From positions 33,088,639 to 33,152,638 of the forward strand of contig NC_068346.1 in the NCBI RefSeq assembly GCF_014633365.1: a stretch of 64,000 nucleotides of DNA, given 5' to 3'. The stretch is from Diospyros lotus. Taxonomy: Eukaryota; Streptophyta; Magnoliopsida; Ericales; Ebenaceae. The notes under the pieces were generated by a model. That model was given only the letters and a program-made list of their open reading frames with translations. It was not told the origin of the DNA and searched no databases. Position numbers and translations under genes: made by a program. Numbering within the stretch: position 1 is the stretch's first letter; each line of letters opens with the position of its first letter. Below, piece by piece: positions 11,949-23,212 of this stretch.

Positions 11949-13018
11949 ATGGTTTTCCCATCCATTCCGGTCTATCTAGATCCCCACAATTGGATACAGG
12001 TAATTAAGTTTTCTTCTGCTTCTTTATCCATGGCTTCTTCAGCACAAAAAAGATCATCTAAAGATAAATATTCGCACTCTCGGTTTTTTGATCTTTTCTT
12101 GATGAATATACCAGATATGTGATCTCCCTTTCTTTCCAATTTGATTTGCAGCAGCAACCGGCTAGAGGTGGGAGCAGCGGCGAGAATAATCTACTGCTGA
12201 CGCCTGTGCCGCCGCCTCTGGCAGTTGGAGGCGGCGGCATGGGCACCGGCTCCCCCTCGATCAGGCCTGGTTCCATGGCGGAGCGAGCCAGGCTTGCAAA
12301 GGCACCGCAGACTGAGGCGCCACTTAAATGCCCTAGATGTGAGTCCATAAACACCAAGTTCTGCTACTTCAACAACTACAGCCTCTCTCAGCCCCGCCAC
12401 TTCTGCAAGACGTGCCGGCGGTACTGGACTAGGGGCGGCGCGCTGAGGAACGTGCCGGTGGGAGGAGGTTGCCGGAGGAACAAGAGAAGGAAAGGAAGCA
12501 GATCCAAATCTCCGGCCACCTCAGATCACCAAGCTGGCACGAGCTCCGCGGCTGCAGTCACCTCCGCCGGTCTCTGCACCACTGATATGTTAGGGAATTT
12601 CCTCCCTCCGCCAGAACAGCTGCCTTTCTTGCACTCCTTACCTCACCTCAGAGGCTATGGCAGCTCCGGCATCGGCCTGAATTTCTCAGGAATTCAGCCA
12701 CCAGTGGCGGCGATCGGTGATATCAATGGTGAGCAGTGGAAGCTGCAACAAGTTCAGAACTTTCCCTTCTTGACAGGCTTAGAATTACCATCTGAGATAT
12801 ACCCATTTGAGACCGAAGCCGCTTCGGGTCAGCTTGGATCAAAGCCGTTAGAATCTGGAGTAATTCAGTCAACTGAGGTGAAAACCGAAGAAAATCAAGG
12901 CTTGAACATGTCAAGGTACTTTCTGGGGCACCCTGCAAGTGATCAGTATTGGGTTGGTGGCAGTGCATGGACTGATCTCTCTGGTTTCACTTCTTCTTCC
13001 GCCAGCCATCTTTTGTAA
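11949..13018 (+). CDS. Dof-type zinc-finger transcription factor
   Basis: The gene has two exons, 11949-11999 and 12152-13018, joined in phase 0 across a 152-bp GT-AG intron, giving 305 residues. The short first exon encodes [15 protein letters not shown], an N-terminus typical of Dof5.1/Dof2.4/Dof5.3-like proteins. A conserved AERARLAK stretch (about 60-67) precedes the Dof finger, in which C77, C80, C102 and C105 form the CX2CX21CX2C site. The finger is followed by the Dof signature [19 protein letters not shown] basic stretch at about 125-136 ([12 protein letters not shown]) is a likely nuclear signal. The C-terminus ([14 protein letters not shown]) is also typical of this subgroup. Dof proteins bind AAAG-core DNA in the nucleus, and relatives with this N-terminus include the phloem-pole PEAR/TMO6 regulators of Arabidopsis. 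The exact orthologue is not settled. The acceptor is followed by a second CAG, so a one-glutamine splice variant is possible. Confidence 0.93.
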
Positions 13019-13157
13019 TTGATCTCTCTCCGTTCAACATCTTCTAAAACCCTAGCCAATCTTAAACGTTTACGAGTTGTGTAATTGAAAACAAAAAGAA
13101 GTGCCGTAACTTGCAACCATCGGGTCCTCCCAAGAGTTGCTTCGAAACCTAGATCCA

Positions 13158-13163
13158 AATAAA
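13158..13163 (+). promoter_or_regulatory. Candidate poly(A) signal of the Dof gene
   Basis: AATAAA lies 140 bp downstream of the Dof stop codon. Position and sequence fit, but plant signals are loose and no cleavage site can be fixed. Confidence 0.3.
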
Positions 13164-13540
13164 GGTAGGCATAGTTTTGAATTCAATTGCTTCGTTTATT
13201 GTATTTTATGGGTATATCTCGAGACTCTTGTGTATGCGTTCATTGAGTTCTATATCTAACAGGAATGCCTTCAGCTGTATCTACTGAATCCACTGATAAT
13301 TTCCATTATTCACTGATTCTATAAAGAAGATTGTGAGTGTAACAAATTTATTCTTTTATATGTTTAGTTTCTTTCAAGTTAGAGACTTCACCAGCATATC
13401 AGAAGAACTAGATTGTTGGTGCAGTACAGATCTTTCTACTTTAACTTCTTGATGATTTTGAGAGTACTTAATTAATATGCCCACTTCAGGACCGAAACTT
13501 GGCTAATCAATTGTGTTACTCTTTTCTATTTTGAGAGTAA

Positions 13541-13642
13541 GATTATATCACCACAGGTTCTACAGCCAGAACAACTAAGATTTACAAGACTCGAACTCAA
13601 AATCTCAAGTTCATTAATAATAGCATCTTAATTAGCTCCGCA
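13541..13642 (-). mobile_element. Possible tRNA-derived SINE fragment
   Basis: Read on the minus strand, GAGCTAATTAAGATGC resembles a Pol III A box and GAGTTCGAGTCTTG, about 35 bp on, resembles a B box. Flanking target duplications were not found, so this is tentative. Confidence 0.3.
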
Positions 13643-16488
13643 TGAAAAAGTCCAAAATGGCTACATACATCTGATCGCTCTCCAAAAGTGAAACTTGGTC
13701 TCAAGCCAACTGTATTCTATCTCTAAAGAGAATGGAGGTCTCCCACCTAGGCCATATGGGCTTTCTGATCACCTAGTTATAAGCCCCTTTTTTTTCGGTA
13801 AAAGAGTTATATGCCCTCTTTTTTCCAGTTCTCAATCCCATATAGTCATCAGATGTGTCATAGTCTCTGGTCATCCCTCATGCTTCGCTAATTAAGAACA
13901 GCAGCCAAATAACTAACTCTTCTGACTGGCTTCGCCAATTGTAGTTCTCTCTCTCTCTTCTCCCCCCCCCCCCCCCCCCCGGCCCAATTCAAGCACAGAA
14001 AAGTAGGCAGAACCATGATTTTTTCACCTTGCCTATTCTAGGCCAAACACTGAGCAATTCCCATACTGGGCGGCCTCATCTTTGGTACTTGGGTGGATTA
14101 TTTCTCCAAGAAATTAATTTCAGCGGTCATAAATGAGTTTTTGGGCCATGATAATTAGATTCACCAAATATAGAAGTATGAAAGCTGAAGTTTGTCACTG
14201 TTTTCTTGGTACCACATATCTGACTTCCTTTAATCATGTATGTGGAAATCCCAAATTCCCAGATACCTCTATGTGCCGTAGTTTTAAGAAATAACAGATA
14301 AGAAGAGCTTTTTTTTTTTTTTTTGGGTAGTGAGAAATAATTGAAAAGAAACTGCTTATTTGTTCGTTGTTTAAAGTAGATTTATTTTCTTACAGAAATT
14401 TTTATGTAAAATTAAGAATAATGTCTGTATCGATAGAATTAAGAATACATATCGAATACCCATTTGCTTAAAACTGATTTATTATATGGGCAGGTTAAAA
14501 ATATCAAAAATATGAAGTTTTTTCTTCTTTTTTTTGTTTTGTTTTTTGGCAGTAATAAAGAAACGACAAAATTTCTCTCACAACAATGTAAAAGCCAAAA
14601 TTCTAGGATTAAGTTAGGAAAGAATGAGATCATTCATTAGACCAACACAACAGCATAAAGGGCCCGACAAGTCTTTCTATTGTTTTTCTTCCACGTAAAC
14701 CCTAGCTAGGGTTCCCTTATTTCCAATCCTCATTCATAAGCTTTCCACTTTGTTAGTGTATATATATTGAGTATTTATATATATATGTCACCATTTGATT
14801 GTAATCCCAAAGAATTTGGTTGTTGCGGGAGAACAAGAACTGCTGTTATGGATTTGCTTTTGCAATAATCGAGGCCCGCCTACTAAGGAATAAAGCTACC
14901 CAACACCCAGAAAACGAACCCATCAAAAAAGTAATCTCTCTCTCTCTCTCTCTCTCTCTCTTAGGGGAAACCCAGAAATCGACTGCTTGTTAGGGAGCCT
15001 CAAACGCCATAAATGGAAGAGTATCTGAAGAAGAATTAGAAAGAGGAAAAAGAAGGAACGAAGAAAGACTGGAAGGAGAGATGAGCTCAGAAATCCAAAT
15101 AGTACTGTTGATGCTTACAACCACAAGAAAGCAGGCTTAGCTAGGCGTGGGATTTTCTCTCTGCAATAGTTCCGTGGCAGCTTTCGCTTTTGGGACGCAA
15201 GTCCTTCTCATCGATGGCAGTGGCACAGATCCATGCTCTTCTCCTTAATTAATTCCTTCTCTTTAATTAATCTCTTCTCTCCATTAATGCATGCTCTTCT
15301 CTTTTGATCAGCCATCACGTTCTTCCACATGTGCTCAATCATATTAGAGCCAGATTCTTGGTCATTTCTTGACATTGCTGATTGAGAGATTGATAATAAT
15401 TCTGCACCAAAAGAAAAAGCAGCCATATGATCATGACCATAAAGCTATATATATCTTCACCTCTTCCTCTCTCTTAATTATTTTTTCTTTATTTTATTTT
15501 CTGTTTGGATTTAGGACCCAGTTCTGAGAGATCATCCATAAACTCATGCACACACACACACACACACACACATAGCTATATATATGTGAACTCGCTGAAT
15601 TCTTTAAACTTTATTAGAGTTTAATAATTTTTTGGTGTTTTTAGTGTATTTTAATATTTAATAATAGCTTTTAACATTTAACATTTAAAATTTAACATTC
15701 ACTTAGACCAATCACAAGATATCACATCATCTTTGCAAAAACATACTTTTTTATGGTTTTCATTCATGTTTTCATAATGTGCCAAACCAACACAGAAATC
15801 ACGAGAAAAAATGATTTGACTTAGCAGAATTATGTCCACAGTTTCACTATAATTAAGAGGATATTATCCCCTAATCAATAATTTTGCAAAGAGAAACTAC
15901 AAAATCTTCCCAACACATCCTCACTTCAGATAATATATGGTTACTCACATTTTGGAGGATTTTAGTTATTAAACAGTACACACTCACATGACTCTCTAAC
16001 CTAAATAGTTAGATTGTGGGAACTTTAATTATTACATTCTCAAGAAAAACATCCACAATAACCTGGGTGCCTCATCTCAAACGTTACGAGCGTGGTTCAT
16101 CCAGAACTAAACTAAAGATTGTCTATTTATAGACCACAAATTAACCACAATATAGTAAGATTAAGTTTCCCAATAACTCTCGTTCAGATAACTAACATTT
16201 AACATGTATATGAGAGACTTCTTTATTATTAGATGAAATAAAACATCTGATTTTATTAGAATTTGAGGAGTTATTTAACAATTGATGAATGTCACACAAG
16301 ACAACTGAGCTAAGAAACTATGGCTTCTTAATTTTTCAATGTTCTCACTACATTCAAACGAGTCATAGTAGCTAGAAAGAAAACCTCTCTAGTTAGCTCT
16401 AGCTGTAGCCAAAGGAGAGATCCTCATTTTCGCCACTCCATCATCAAGACGTCATTATCACGACACTTGTTGCTTCTTCTCACTTAGC
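13643..16488. other. Intergenic, microsatellite-rich, no gene recognised
   Basis: Contains a 19-base C run (13962-13980), (TC)n at 14935-14961 and (CA)n at 15549-15572. A 72-codon minus-strand frame at 15208-15426 has no recognisable motif. The stretch 14860-15210 is less AT-rich and could be transcribed, but nothing shows a protein or a known RNA. Confidence 0.4.
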
Positions 16489-16922
16489 CCAGATCTGCTG
16501 TCCCTGAAGCCTATCCCTTTTCTGTCCCACCAATGAAAATAAATCACATTACCAATTAATATATATTATCAAATAGTGATTATCCCAAACTAATAGTAGA
16601 AAACTTAATGTTCTTCTTTTAAAATTTATTCTGAAATTAACAAAAAAAAATCTGTTTCTTCCGGATGAAATATTCTGTCTAGAAAAAACTAAATGAAGAA
16701 ATGAGTTTTTTTTTATTAATTACGGAATGAATTTTGAAAGAAAAACTTTATGTTTTCTATCATTATAGTTTGAGATAATTACTGTTTGATTATGTGTATT
16801 AATTAGTGATATGACTTATTTTCATTACTGGTACAGTCAAAAGAACAGGCTTAAGGAACATATTTTCATATTTTCATTAGTGGGACAGTCAAAGGAAAAG
16901 CTTTAAGGGACAGCAGATCTGG
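16489..16922. mobile_element. Inverted-repeat MITE with a duplicated arm
   Basis: CCAGATCTGCTGTCCC at 16489 is matched by GGGACAGCAGATCTGG ending at 16922. The arms extend about 50 bp, through the TCCCAC-AATGAAAATA region. The right arm holds a second, diverged copy of its inner part (about 16821-16862). The interior is AT-rich and non-coding. No clear target duplication was found, so the superfamily is open. Confidence 0.6.
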
Positions 16923-17008
16923 ACTCCCTCTCACTACTCATCTCAGCTATCCACTACCTTCAAACATCCTTTCTCCTTTTTGTTTCCCTATTATCAGTAA
17001 GTTAAGTT

Positions 17009-18600
17009 GTAATACCCCATTTCCCAGAGTTGTGGTGACTTTGAAAAACTAGTTTTGTTTTCCTAACACCTAATTTTTTCCAAATTACAGTACTTAAGTA
17101 TAGAAAACAGCATATGTCAAACTTAAACAATAAATGTAATCAAATAAAGGTAGATTAACATTTTTTACATCACATCAAAAGATGTGTTAATTATTACATC
17201 ATGAGAATTTATAAAAAATATGACAGAATAAAAATTATTACGTCATGAATTCTTATGAGAATGTAATCATGATTAAGATTTAGTTCAAAATTATAAAAAT
17301 ATCCTTTCAATAAGAGGGGTCAATCATTTATCTTTTCTTTTCCCTTGCTCTGAGTCACTAGACAAGTATGAATATGTTGAATTAAATGCTAAATCATTTA
17401 GTGGCGATTCAAAAATGATTTTCATACAAATGGGTGCAAAACGACATCATTTATTTTCCTTGTATTTAGGATGCAAAGATAAAATACTCCTGCGAGATCA
17501 TCATTTCATATAATCCTTTATGCCAAGACCAAGGGGATTTATATTGATCATCCTTAATGTCTCAACCCTTGTTACTAAAGGTCATATAGTGTAGTATGAC
17601 TAATAAAAGAACACATCATATGCATCACAAGCAATAGTATGTCGTGCAGATACATCTTATATTATAGCATGAATCATCATCGCATTAAGCCTCAACATGC
17701 ATGAAAAAAATATAAGTTTTCTATAAAACCTCTTGTCAAAAACCTCCAATTTTCTTTTCTTTTCCTTCCTTTTTCAGTTTTTCTCTTTTTCCTTATTTCC
17801 TCTTCCTTTCTTACCTTCTTCCTTCTGTAACCACCTTGCCCTAAAACTAGCAGTTTTTCCAGTAAACCCCAATTTTTGGGCAAGACCCAATCTCTCTAAT
17901 TTCTTCATCAAAACTCACATTCGAGGTACCAAAATGGCCCCTTTAACCCCCAAAACAAAAATCTATGAAAATTTCTCCTAGTGCACCCTCAAACAACCCC
18001 AATCCCCACTTGAATTCCTCTCAAACCCTAAGCCATCGAATCCCTCTTTTGTAGCCAAATTGATTCAATCATACCTTTTCTTCTGCTTCAAGGCTCAAAG
18101 ATAGCTTGAATTATGTCGTAAACCTTAGCTTTTACAAACCGAAACTTCCCCTACAACTGTTGTCACTAATTAATAAGCTATGTTTTTCAGAAATTATGCT
18201 GCTAAATCTAGCCGATCCTTTTCCTTTTTCTTCCCCAAGTCACCCCCAAGGCTATGAAAACCCTAGTTCCTAGCCCTTGGTCAATCATTATGGCCAATGA
18301 TGGTGTTGTTGGCATTGTAGTGCAATAGTTTCAAAATTACAAACTATAACTTTCTAAAATTATACTTTAACCCCTTAATTTCATTTTTTCTTTCATTTTG
18401 TCCCTTACAATCCAACCCTTTTCTTTTAAACATAGCACAAAGGCCCTCATCATCAATAATAAATTGGTGCAAGTTATTATTGATGGTTGTGTGTTTACAA
18501 TTAAGATCATTGAAGAACAAGTCCTTGCTTATCATTAATTTGTTTCCTAGTTCTTTGATGTTCAATGTGTTCCTCAATCAAATTTAGAGAATTCTCATGA
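17009..18600 (-). repeat. Possible degenerate gypsy LTR
   Basis: The block begins TGTAATACCCCATTTCCCAG, much like the plus-strand left edge of the solo LTR at 41307. It continues with similar material: CATGCAT-rich text around 17610-17700, then CCCTTAATTTCATTTTT near 18370. No matching right end or target duplication could be fixed. Open frames at 17692-17981 translate pyrimidine/purine tracts and are not genes. Confidence 0.3.
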
Positions 18601-18858
18601 CTCACAATCTTCTTCTAATTCTAGTCAATAGTGTTTGGATTACCTGGAAGGTGAGGTGGTGTCTGTTGTTGTGCATACAACGGCTAGCAGCTCTTTGTTT
18701 TCTAAGGTTGAAGAGCAAGCCCTTAATTCTCATAATTTTTATGCAATTATCACTAACCCATATGGGTATTTGGTGACTTGTTTGGACAATTGCTATTATT
18801 TGGCCTATCATAAATTTTGCTAATCAAGTTGCAATTTTAAACTTGGAGCCTAGGCTAG

Positions 18859-21540
18859 TTTTTTTTTTTTAAATGAAAATATATATTATATAAAGAATTA
18901 AATGAAAAACCAAAGAAAATATTTCACGAAAGCCAACGAGCATACCCCACAGCCACTCAGAAACAAACCAAACATCAAACTAGCAAATGAACCAAATTCG
19001 TAGCTTCCTCAAACAAGCAAATGTGGAGAAGAGCTAAAACTAGAAATAATGAAAAATTGGAGGACCACAACAAAAAGTATCTCATAGAGATAAAATGCAT
19101 AGGAGAACATCGGAGGACTGAGAAGAGAAGAACCCCTGAATATGAGCCAATTGTGTAGGGAAACGAAATTAAGCCCACCCGAGATCTCTAGAATGCCCCA
19201 AGGCTAAAAAGCGGGGTACACCACCATATCCAGTGCCACCAAGCTTCTAGAATGAACTCCTCCCATAATGACATATGAAACAAGATGAACATGTTCCTGA
19301 TAATGACAACAACATAGGTAGACCACCAAAAAACAAGGCAAAATGAGGAACAACGTTTCTAGAAGCCTTGCAAAACAAATACAATTCCAAACAAGATAAT
19401 CAGAATCATCTGAAACAACATCCATACACAATGACAATAAAGAGAAAAAGATCTAGATAATACATGAAGACAGATGACGCCAATAATGAGCAAAAGCCAA
19501 ACCTTGTAATGATCGAGGAAAGTGTATCGAGGACAAATGAGTTCAAACATAAGTTTGAATCTAGTAAGCAATTTGAGTGAGGGTCTACTCATTATCACAA
19601 AAGCATATGTTATTACACTCTTGCCAAAGGAAATAGACTGTTGCTTGCAAGGTAAGTCAGGCAGCCACATTCCACATCAATTTACCACGCCATCTATGGG
19701 TGCCCCAAAAAATCCTCCTCAACCAATATCTCCAAGGCCACACAAATTTTACCTTCCACCTTAACAAGGAAACAACATGCCAAGAGAATGAACAAACAAA
19801 AAATAAATGGTTGTGGCAGTTCACCACTATCCTACACAAATAACATCTGTTTTGGAAAGATAAATAATTATTGATCCAATCGAGGGTGGAGAGCTACTCC
19901 CAAATAGCCAACCATAGGATAAAAGCATACGAGGAAACACCTGATCTATACTAGACAAGCTAAAACCACGAGACCTTATTGCGCCTGTTCTATAAATCCC
20001 TCACCCCTAAACGTTTTGAAAAAAAACCCATAAGAGAGGCAGGGAGCCACCTTGGTCGATCAGGAGAATTAATCCTATGAGACCCCAGCATAGAAGAAAT
20101 GATGAGCTGAAGGGCTTGTGATGGGACTGACATAGGCTAGCACCAAGCACCATCCATAATAATCTCCACCACCCTAGTGGTACAGGGGATGGAAATTAAA
20201 ACTAATGAAAGAGATGGCACGAAAAGTAATCAAGTAGCACCTTTAGGGGATACCAATGATCATACCACATGAAAATCTCTCTCCCATCACCCACATTCCA
20301 TCCAAAGAACTTACGTACTTTACCCCTAATTTGGAAAAGCTTTCATCAATTCCAAAAACAGTAATAGGGGGTTGGGAGAAACCAAAAACATGAATCCCTA
20401 ATACGGTATAAATGAATCCATTGAACCCATAGGGATTAAGAAGAAGCATGCATAAGATGCCAAATGAGTTTAGCAAACAAGGCTTGGTTCCACATAAACA
20501 AAGGCTAAAGCCCCAAACCTCCTTAATCTCCAGGGTAACAAATATCATTCCATGCTACCTTAGCCTTATGAGAGGATAATTCAGAGCCACTGCAAAGAAA
20601 AACACAAGCAATCTGCTTCATCTCCTTAATAATTCTCTTTGGAAGAATAAAAATGGATGACCGATAGACATGGATGGTGGATAGCACTGACTGAACAAGT
20701 TGGAGTCGGCCAGCAAAGGATAAAAGACGACCTCGCCATGAGCCTACCTTGGATCGAACATGATCAAAGATATGATGACAGTCACTATATGAAAGCTTCT
20801 TAGATATCAGGGGAATGCCTAAATAGCGAAGAGGTAGGGAGCCATGATGAAACCTGGATTCCCTAACCAGCTCATCACGCAGCTCCAGGTTAGAACAACA
20901 CACAAAGTAGTCACCTTTAGATGGATTAGCTTGAAGGCCAGAAAACTCGAAAAAGTGGGACAAGCAAGCTTTCAAAACTTTGACAGATACACAATCTCCA
21001 TAACTAAAGAGTAAGAGATCATCAGCAAACATGAGCATGACAAGCTTTAAGTTTTCACATTTCTAGTGATACTGAAAATCGTCTTTTCGTGTGTGATACC
21101 TAACAATGTCATGGAGAACTTGCATAACAAGCACAAACAAGTAGGGAGATAAGGGATCCCCTTAGCGAAGCCCACGCTCCCAAGGAAAGAAACTATGAAG
21201 CTTCTTGACCAAACCTATGAGAAGTCATACAAGATTTAATCTAGGAATAGAAGCGTAAAGGAAAATTCATGAGCTTAAGGACCAAAAGCATAAACTCCCA
21301 ATTCACATAATCATATGTGTTTTCTAATTCCACTTTCATTGCACATTGAGAGGGACTATGTACACGAGAGATGGTAACGATAAAGGATCTCATGGGCTAA
21401 AAAAATATTATCCCCAATAATGGACCGCTCAGGCATAAAGGTTGTTTGGGTATTATCGGCAAGATGAGGCAAAGAGATTTAAGTCGATTTACAAGAATCT
21501 TAGAAATAACCTAGTATATCACATTGCAGCATGATATCGA
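18859..21540 (-). mobile_element. 5'-truncated LINE (L1-type), inactive
   Basis: On the minus strand this ends in a poly(A) tail, seen as poly(T) at 18859-18870. Upstream are, in order, a zf-RVT-like region (CRIVVNCHNHLFFVC, near 19800), an RT C-terminal region and the reverse transcriptase core. The 5' limit near 21540 falls inside the reverse transcriptase, so it is 5'-truncated as is usual for LINEs. I found no target duplication. Confidence 0.8.
20523..21380 (-). pseudogene. LINE ORF2 reverse-transcriptase fragment
   Basis: The longest open stretch (20523-21038) contains the catalytic MLMFADDLLLFS box, then the LPLRYLGIPL and VGSWRGRLLSFAGRLQL segments typical of plant L1 reverse transcriptases. 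Further upstream the frame reads AMKVELENTYDYVNWEF and then FPWERGLR, stop, GDPLSPYLFVL, where the usual glutamine codon has become TAA. Downstream, CYPGD is followed by a stop where intact elements read on into GGLGL. The copy therefore cannot make a working ORF2 protein. Confidence 0.8.
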
Positions 21541-22940
21541 ACGGAACTAATTTGGGGATTCGGGGTGGGGAACCTTAGGGATAAGGCTAATTATGGTGGC
21601 ATTAACTTCCCCAAAGTTTTTGAGAAAGAGTTTGATAATCTTTTGATTGATGCCAACAAATGGTCAATGGATGAAAGAACTACTTGTAGGTGGAAGAGAA
21701 TTGAATTTGTCAAAGACCAAGAAAACGGGGAGAAGTTCGTTGTTTACAATGAAGAAAAGAAAAAGTAGGTTATATAGTTCTCAAATTTGTCTTGTGTATG
21801 CCAACTTGATGTTGGATGGCATCATTAGAAACAAGAACTTTTTGATTAATGTTGGAGGCAGTTTGGTTGAGGATGAAACCTCACATTCTTAACTCGGCAC
21901 TACTCCTGATAATGATATCATTGGGGATGAGCCTTTAATTATATGTTTAGGTTGAGGCAAAAGCAGCATGGGGTCTTATAGATCAAATGGATGAGGAAGG
22001 CTTGATTAATCTCTTAATTGACCATGAAAATAAGGGATGTTTTGTGTGAGAGGTTGAGAAAAAAAGGCAACAAAATCTTGGGGGAATATCTTAACTTGGT
22101 GAACTTGTCCTGGATTTAGAGGTCTAGGTTTTATCTATAAAAGGATTTTTGTTCTTAATTGGTAGCAAATCAACCATTTATGTCATTGGAGTTTGCTAAT
22201 TAGATTACTAGGTCTGATTCTTTTAATTGGTGTTGTGTTGATGCGTCGAGTATGGATGGGGGGATTTTGGCAATCTAGGATGTTGCAGCCTTCAAATTTA
22301 CTTTCATACGCCTCTATCTGTTATTATGATGTGGTAAAGGGCCCATATCCTTTTCGATTCCTTGTTTTTTTGGTTGCAATTGCCTAGTTTCTCTAAGTTG
22401 TTAAGTTTTGGTGGCTGATTCTGAGGAAAATTTTGTAGCCTTTGTAAAGGTTGTGTATTTGGTGTTAGTCATCGGGCTTTGTCTTCTCATCCCAATTCAA
22501 TCAGATTATGCTGAGTTTAATTGGCCAATATTACTCATTGGGTGGATTATGGTTGGTTGTTGTGAGATTGAGCTATATCCTTGGTTGTCTTGGTATGCTT
22601 ATATCTAGTTCTAGGTTCTATTGTTATTTTTGCCTAGTTGCTCTGAGGCGCCTTCATGGTTTCTTCTTTGGTGTTGGTTCTTGGATGCTTTTACTGTGCT
22701 CTTTATTCATTGTTATGGTGTTCCTTGTTGTCTATCTTTCTTCACAAATGGTCTTCATTGCTGCTTTTGTGGGTTGGTTTCGCTATTAGGTTTATTGCTT
22801 GTTGGATTCCCTATGTTTCTTGATGAGTATCTTCTTGTATGATTTTGGTTTCAACTTTTGGTTGAAATTAAGATAGTAATCTAGAGGTTTTTTGTCCTAC
22901 TTTAATTAATAAAAGTTCACCTTATTTAAAAAAAAAAAAG
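21541..22940 (+). mobile_element. Degenerate LINE-like remnant
   Basis: The interval ends in a poly(A) run at 22928-22939, preceded by a tail region (about 22800-22925) like those of plant L1 elements. Around 22200-22270 a broken translation reads FNWCCVDASSMDGGIL, resembling the SGGIL-x-WD part of an L1 endonuclease. Frames at 21565-21892 are not recognised. Large deletions are implied. Confidence 0.35.
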
Positions 22941-23022
22941 TAAACAAATTGCTAACAACTAGTGTCTAGTACATGACCAAAAACATAGAATAGGAAATAT
23001 CATAGACTAATAGCTTTACCTT

Positions 23023-23195
23023 GGGATGATCACCCTTGTGTGGTCCCTCTAGCTCATGCCCTCAATTATGCATGGGAGATAAATAACAGGCATGAAGTTT
23101 TGCCTCACTTCGTAAGAGAATATTCGAACTCACGTTTCACCAAATTGACATCGATATAGCACTCATCCTTACCAACTGACTTATGCCCTGGGGGT
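23023..23195 (-). mobile_element. tRNA-derived SINE, copy 1
   Basis: Read on the minus strand it begins ACCCCCAGGGCATAAGTCAG, with an A-box-like CATAAGTCAGTTGGTA and a B-box-like GAGTTCGAATA. It is flanked by a 17-bp target duplication with two mismatches: ACTAATAGCTTTACCTT at 23006-23022 and ACTAAGAGCTTCACCTT at 23196-23212. A second copy lies at 46978-47155. Its Pol III promoter lies within the element and it depends on LINE proteins to move. Confidence 0.75.
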
Positions 23196-23212
23196 ACTAA
23201 GAGCTTCACCTT

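Noticed and set aside
15208..15426. 72-codon minus-strand frame
   Set aside because: Contains repeats of TTAATTAA-derived KEKELIKEK and no recognised domain. Too weak to call a gene.
16411..16431. miR399-like word GCCAAAGGAGAG
   Set aside because: Only 12 bases match and no complementary arm is found nearby to make a precursor hairpin.
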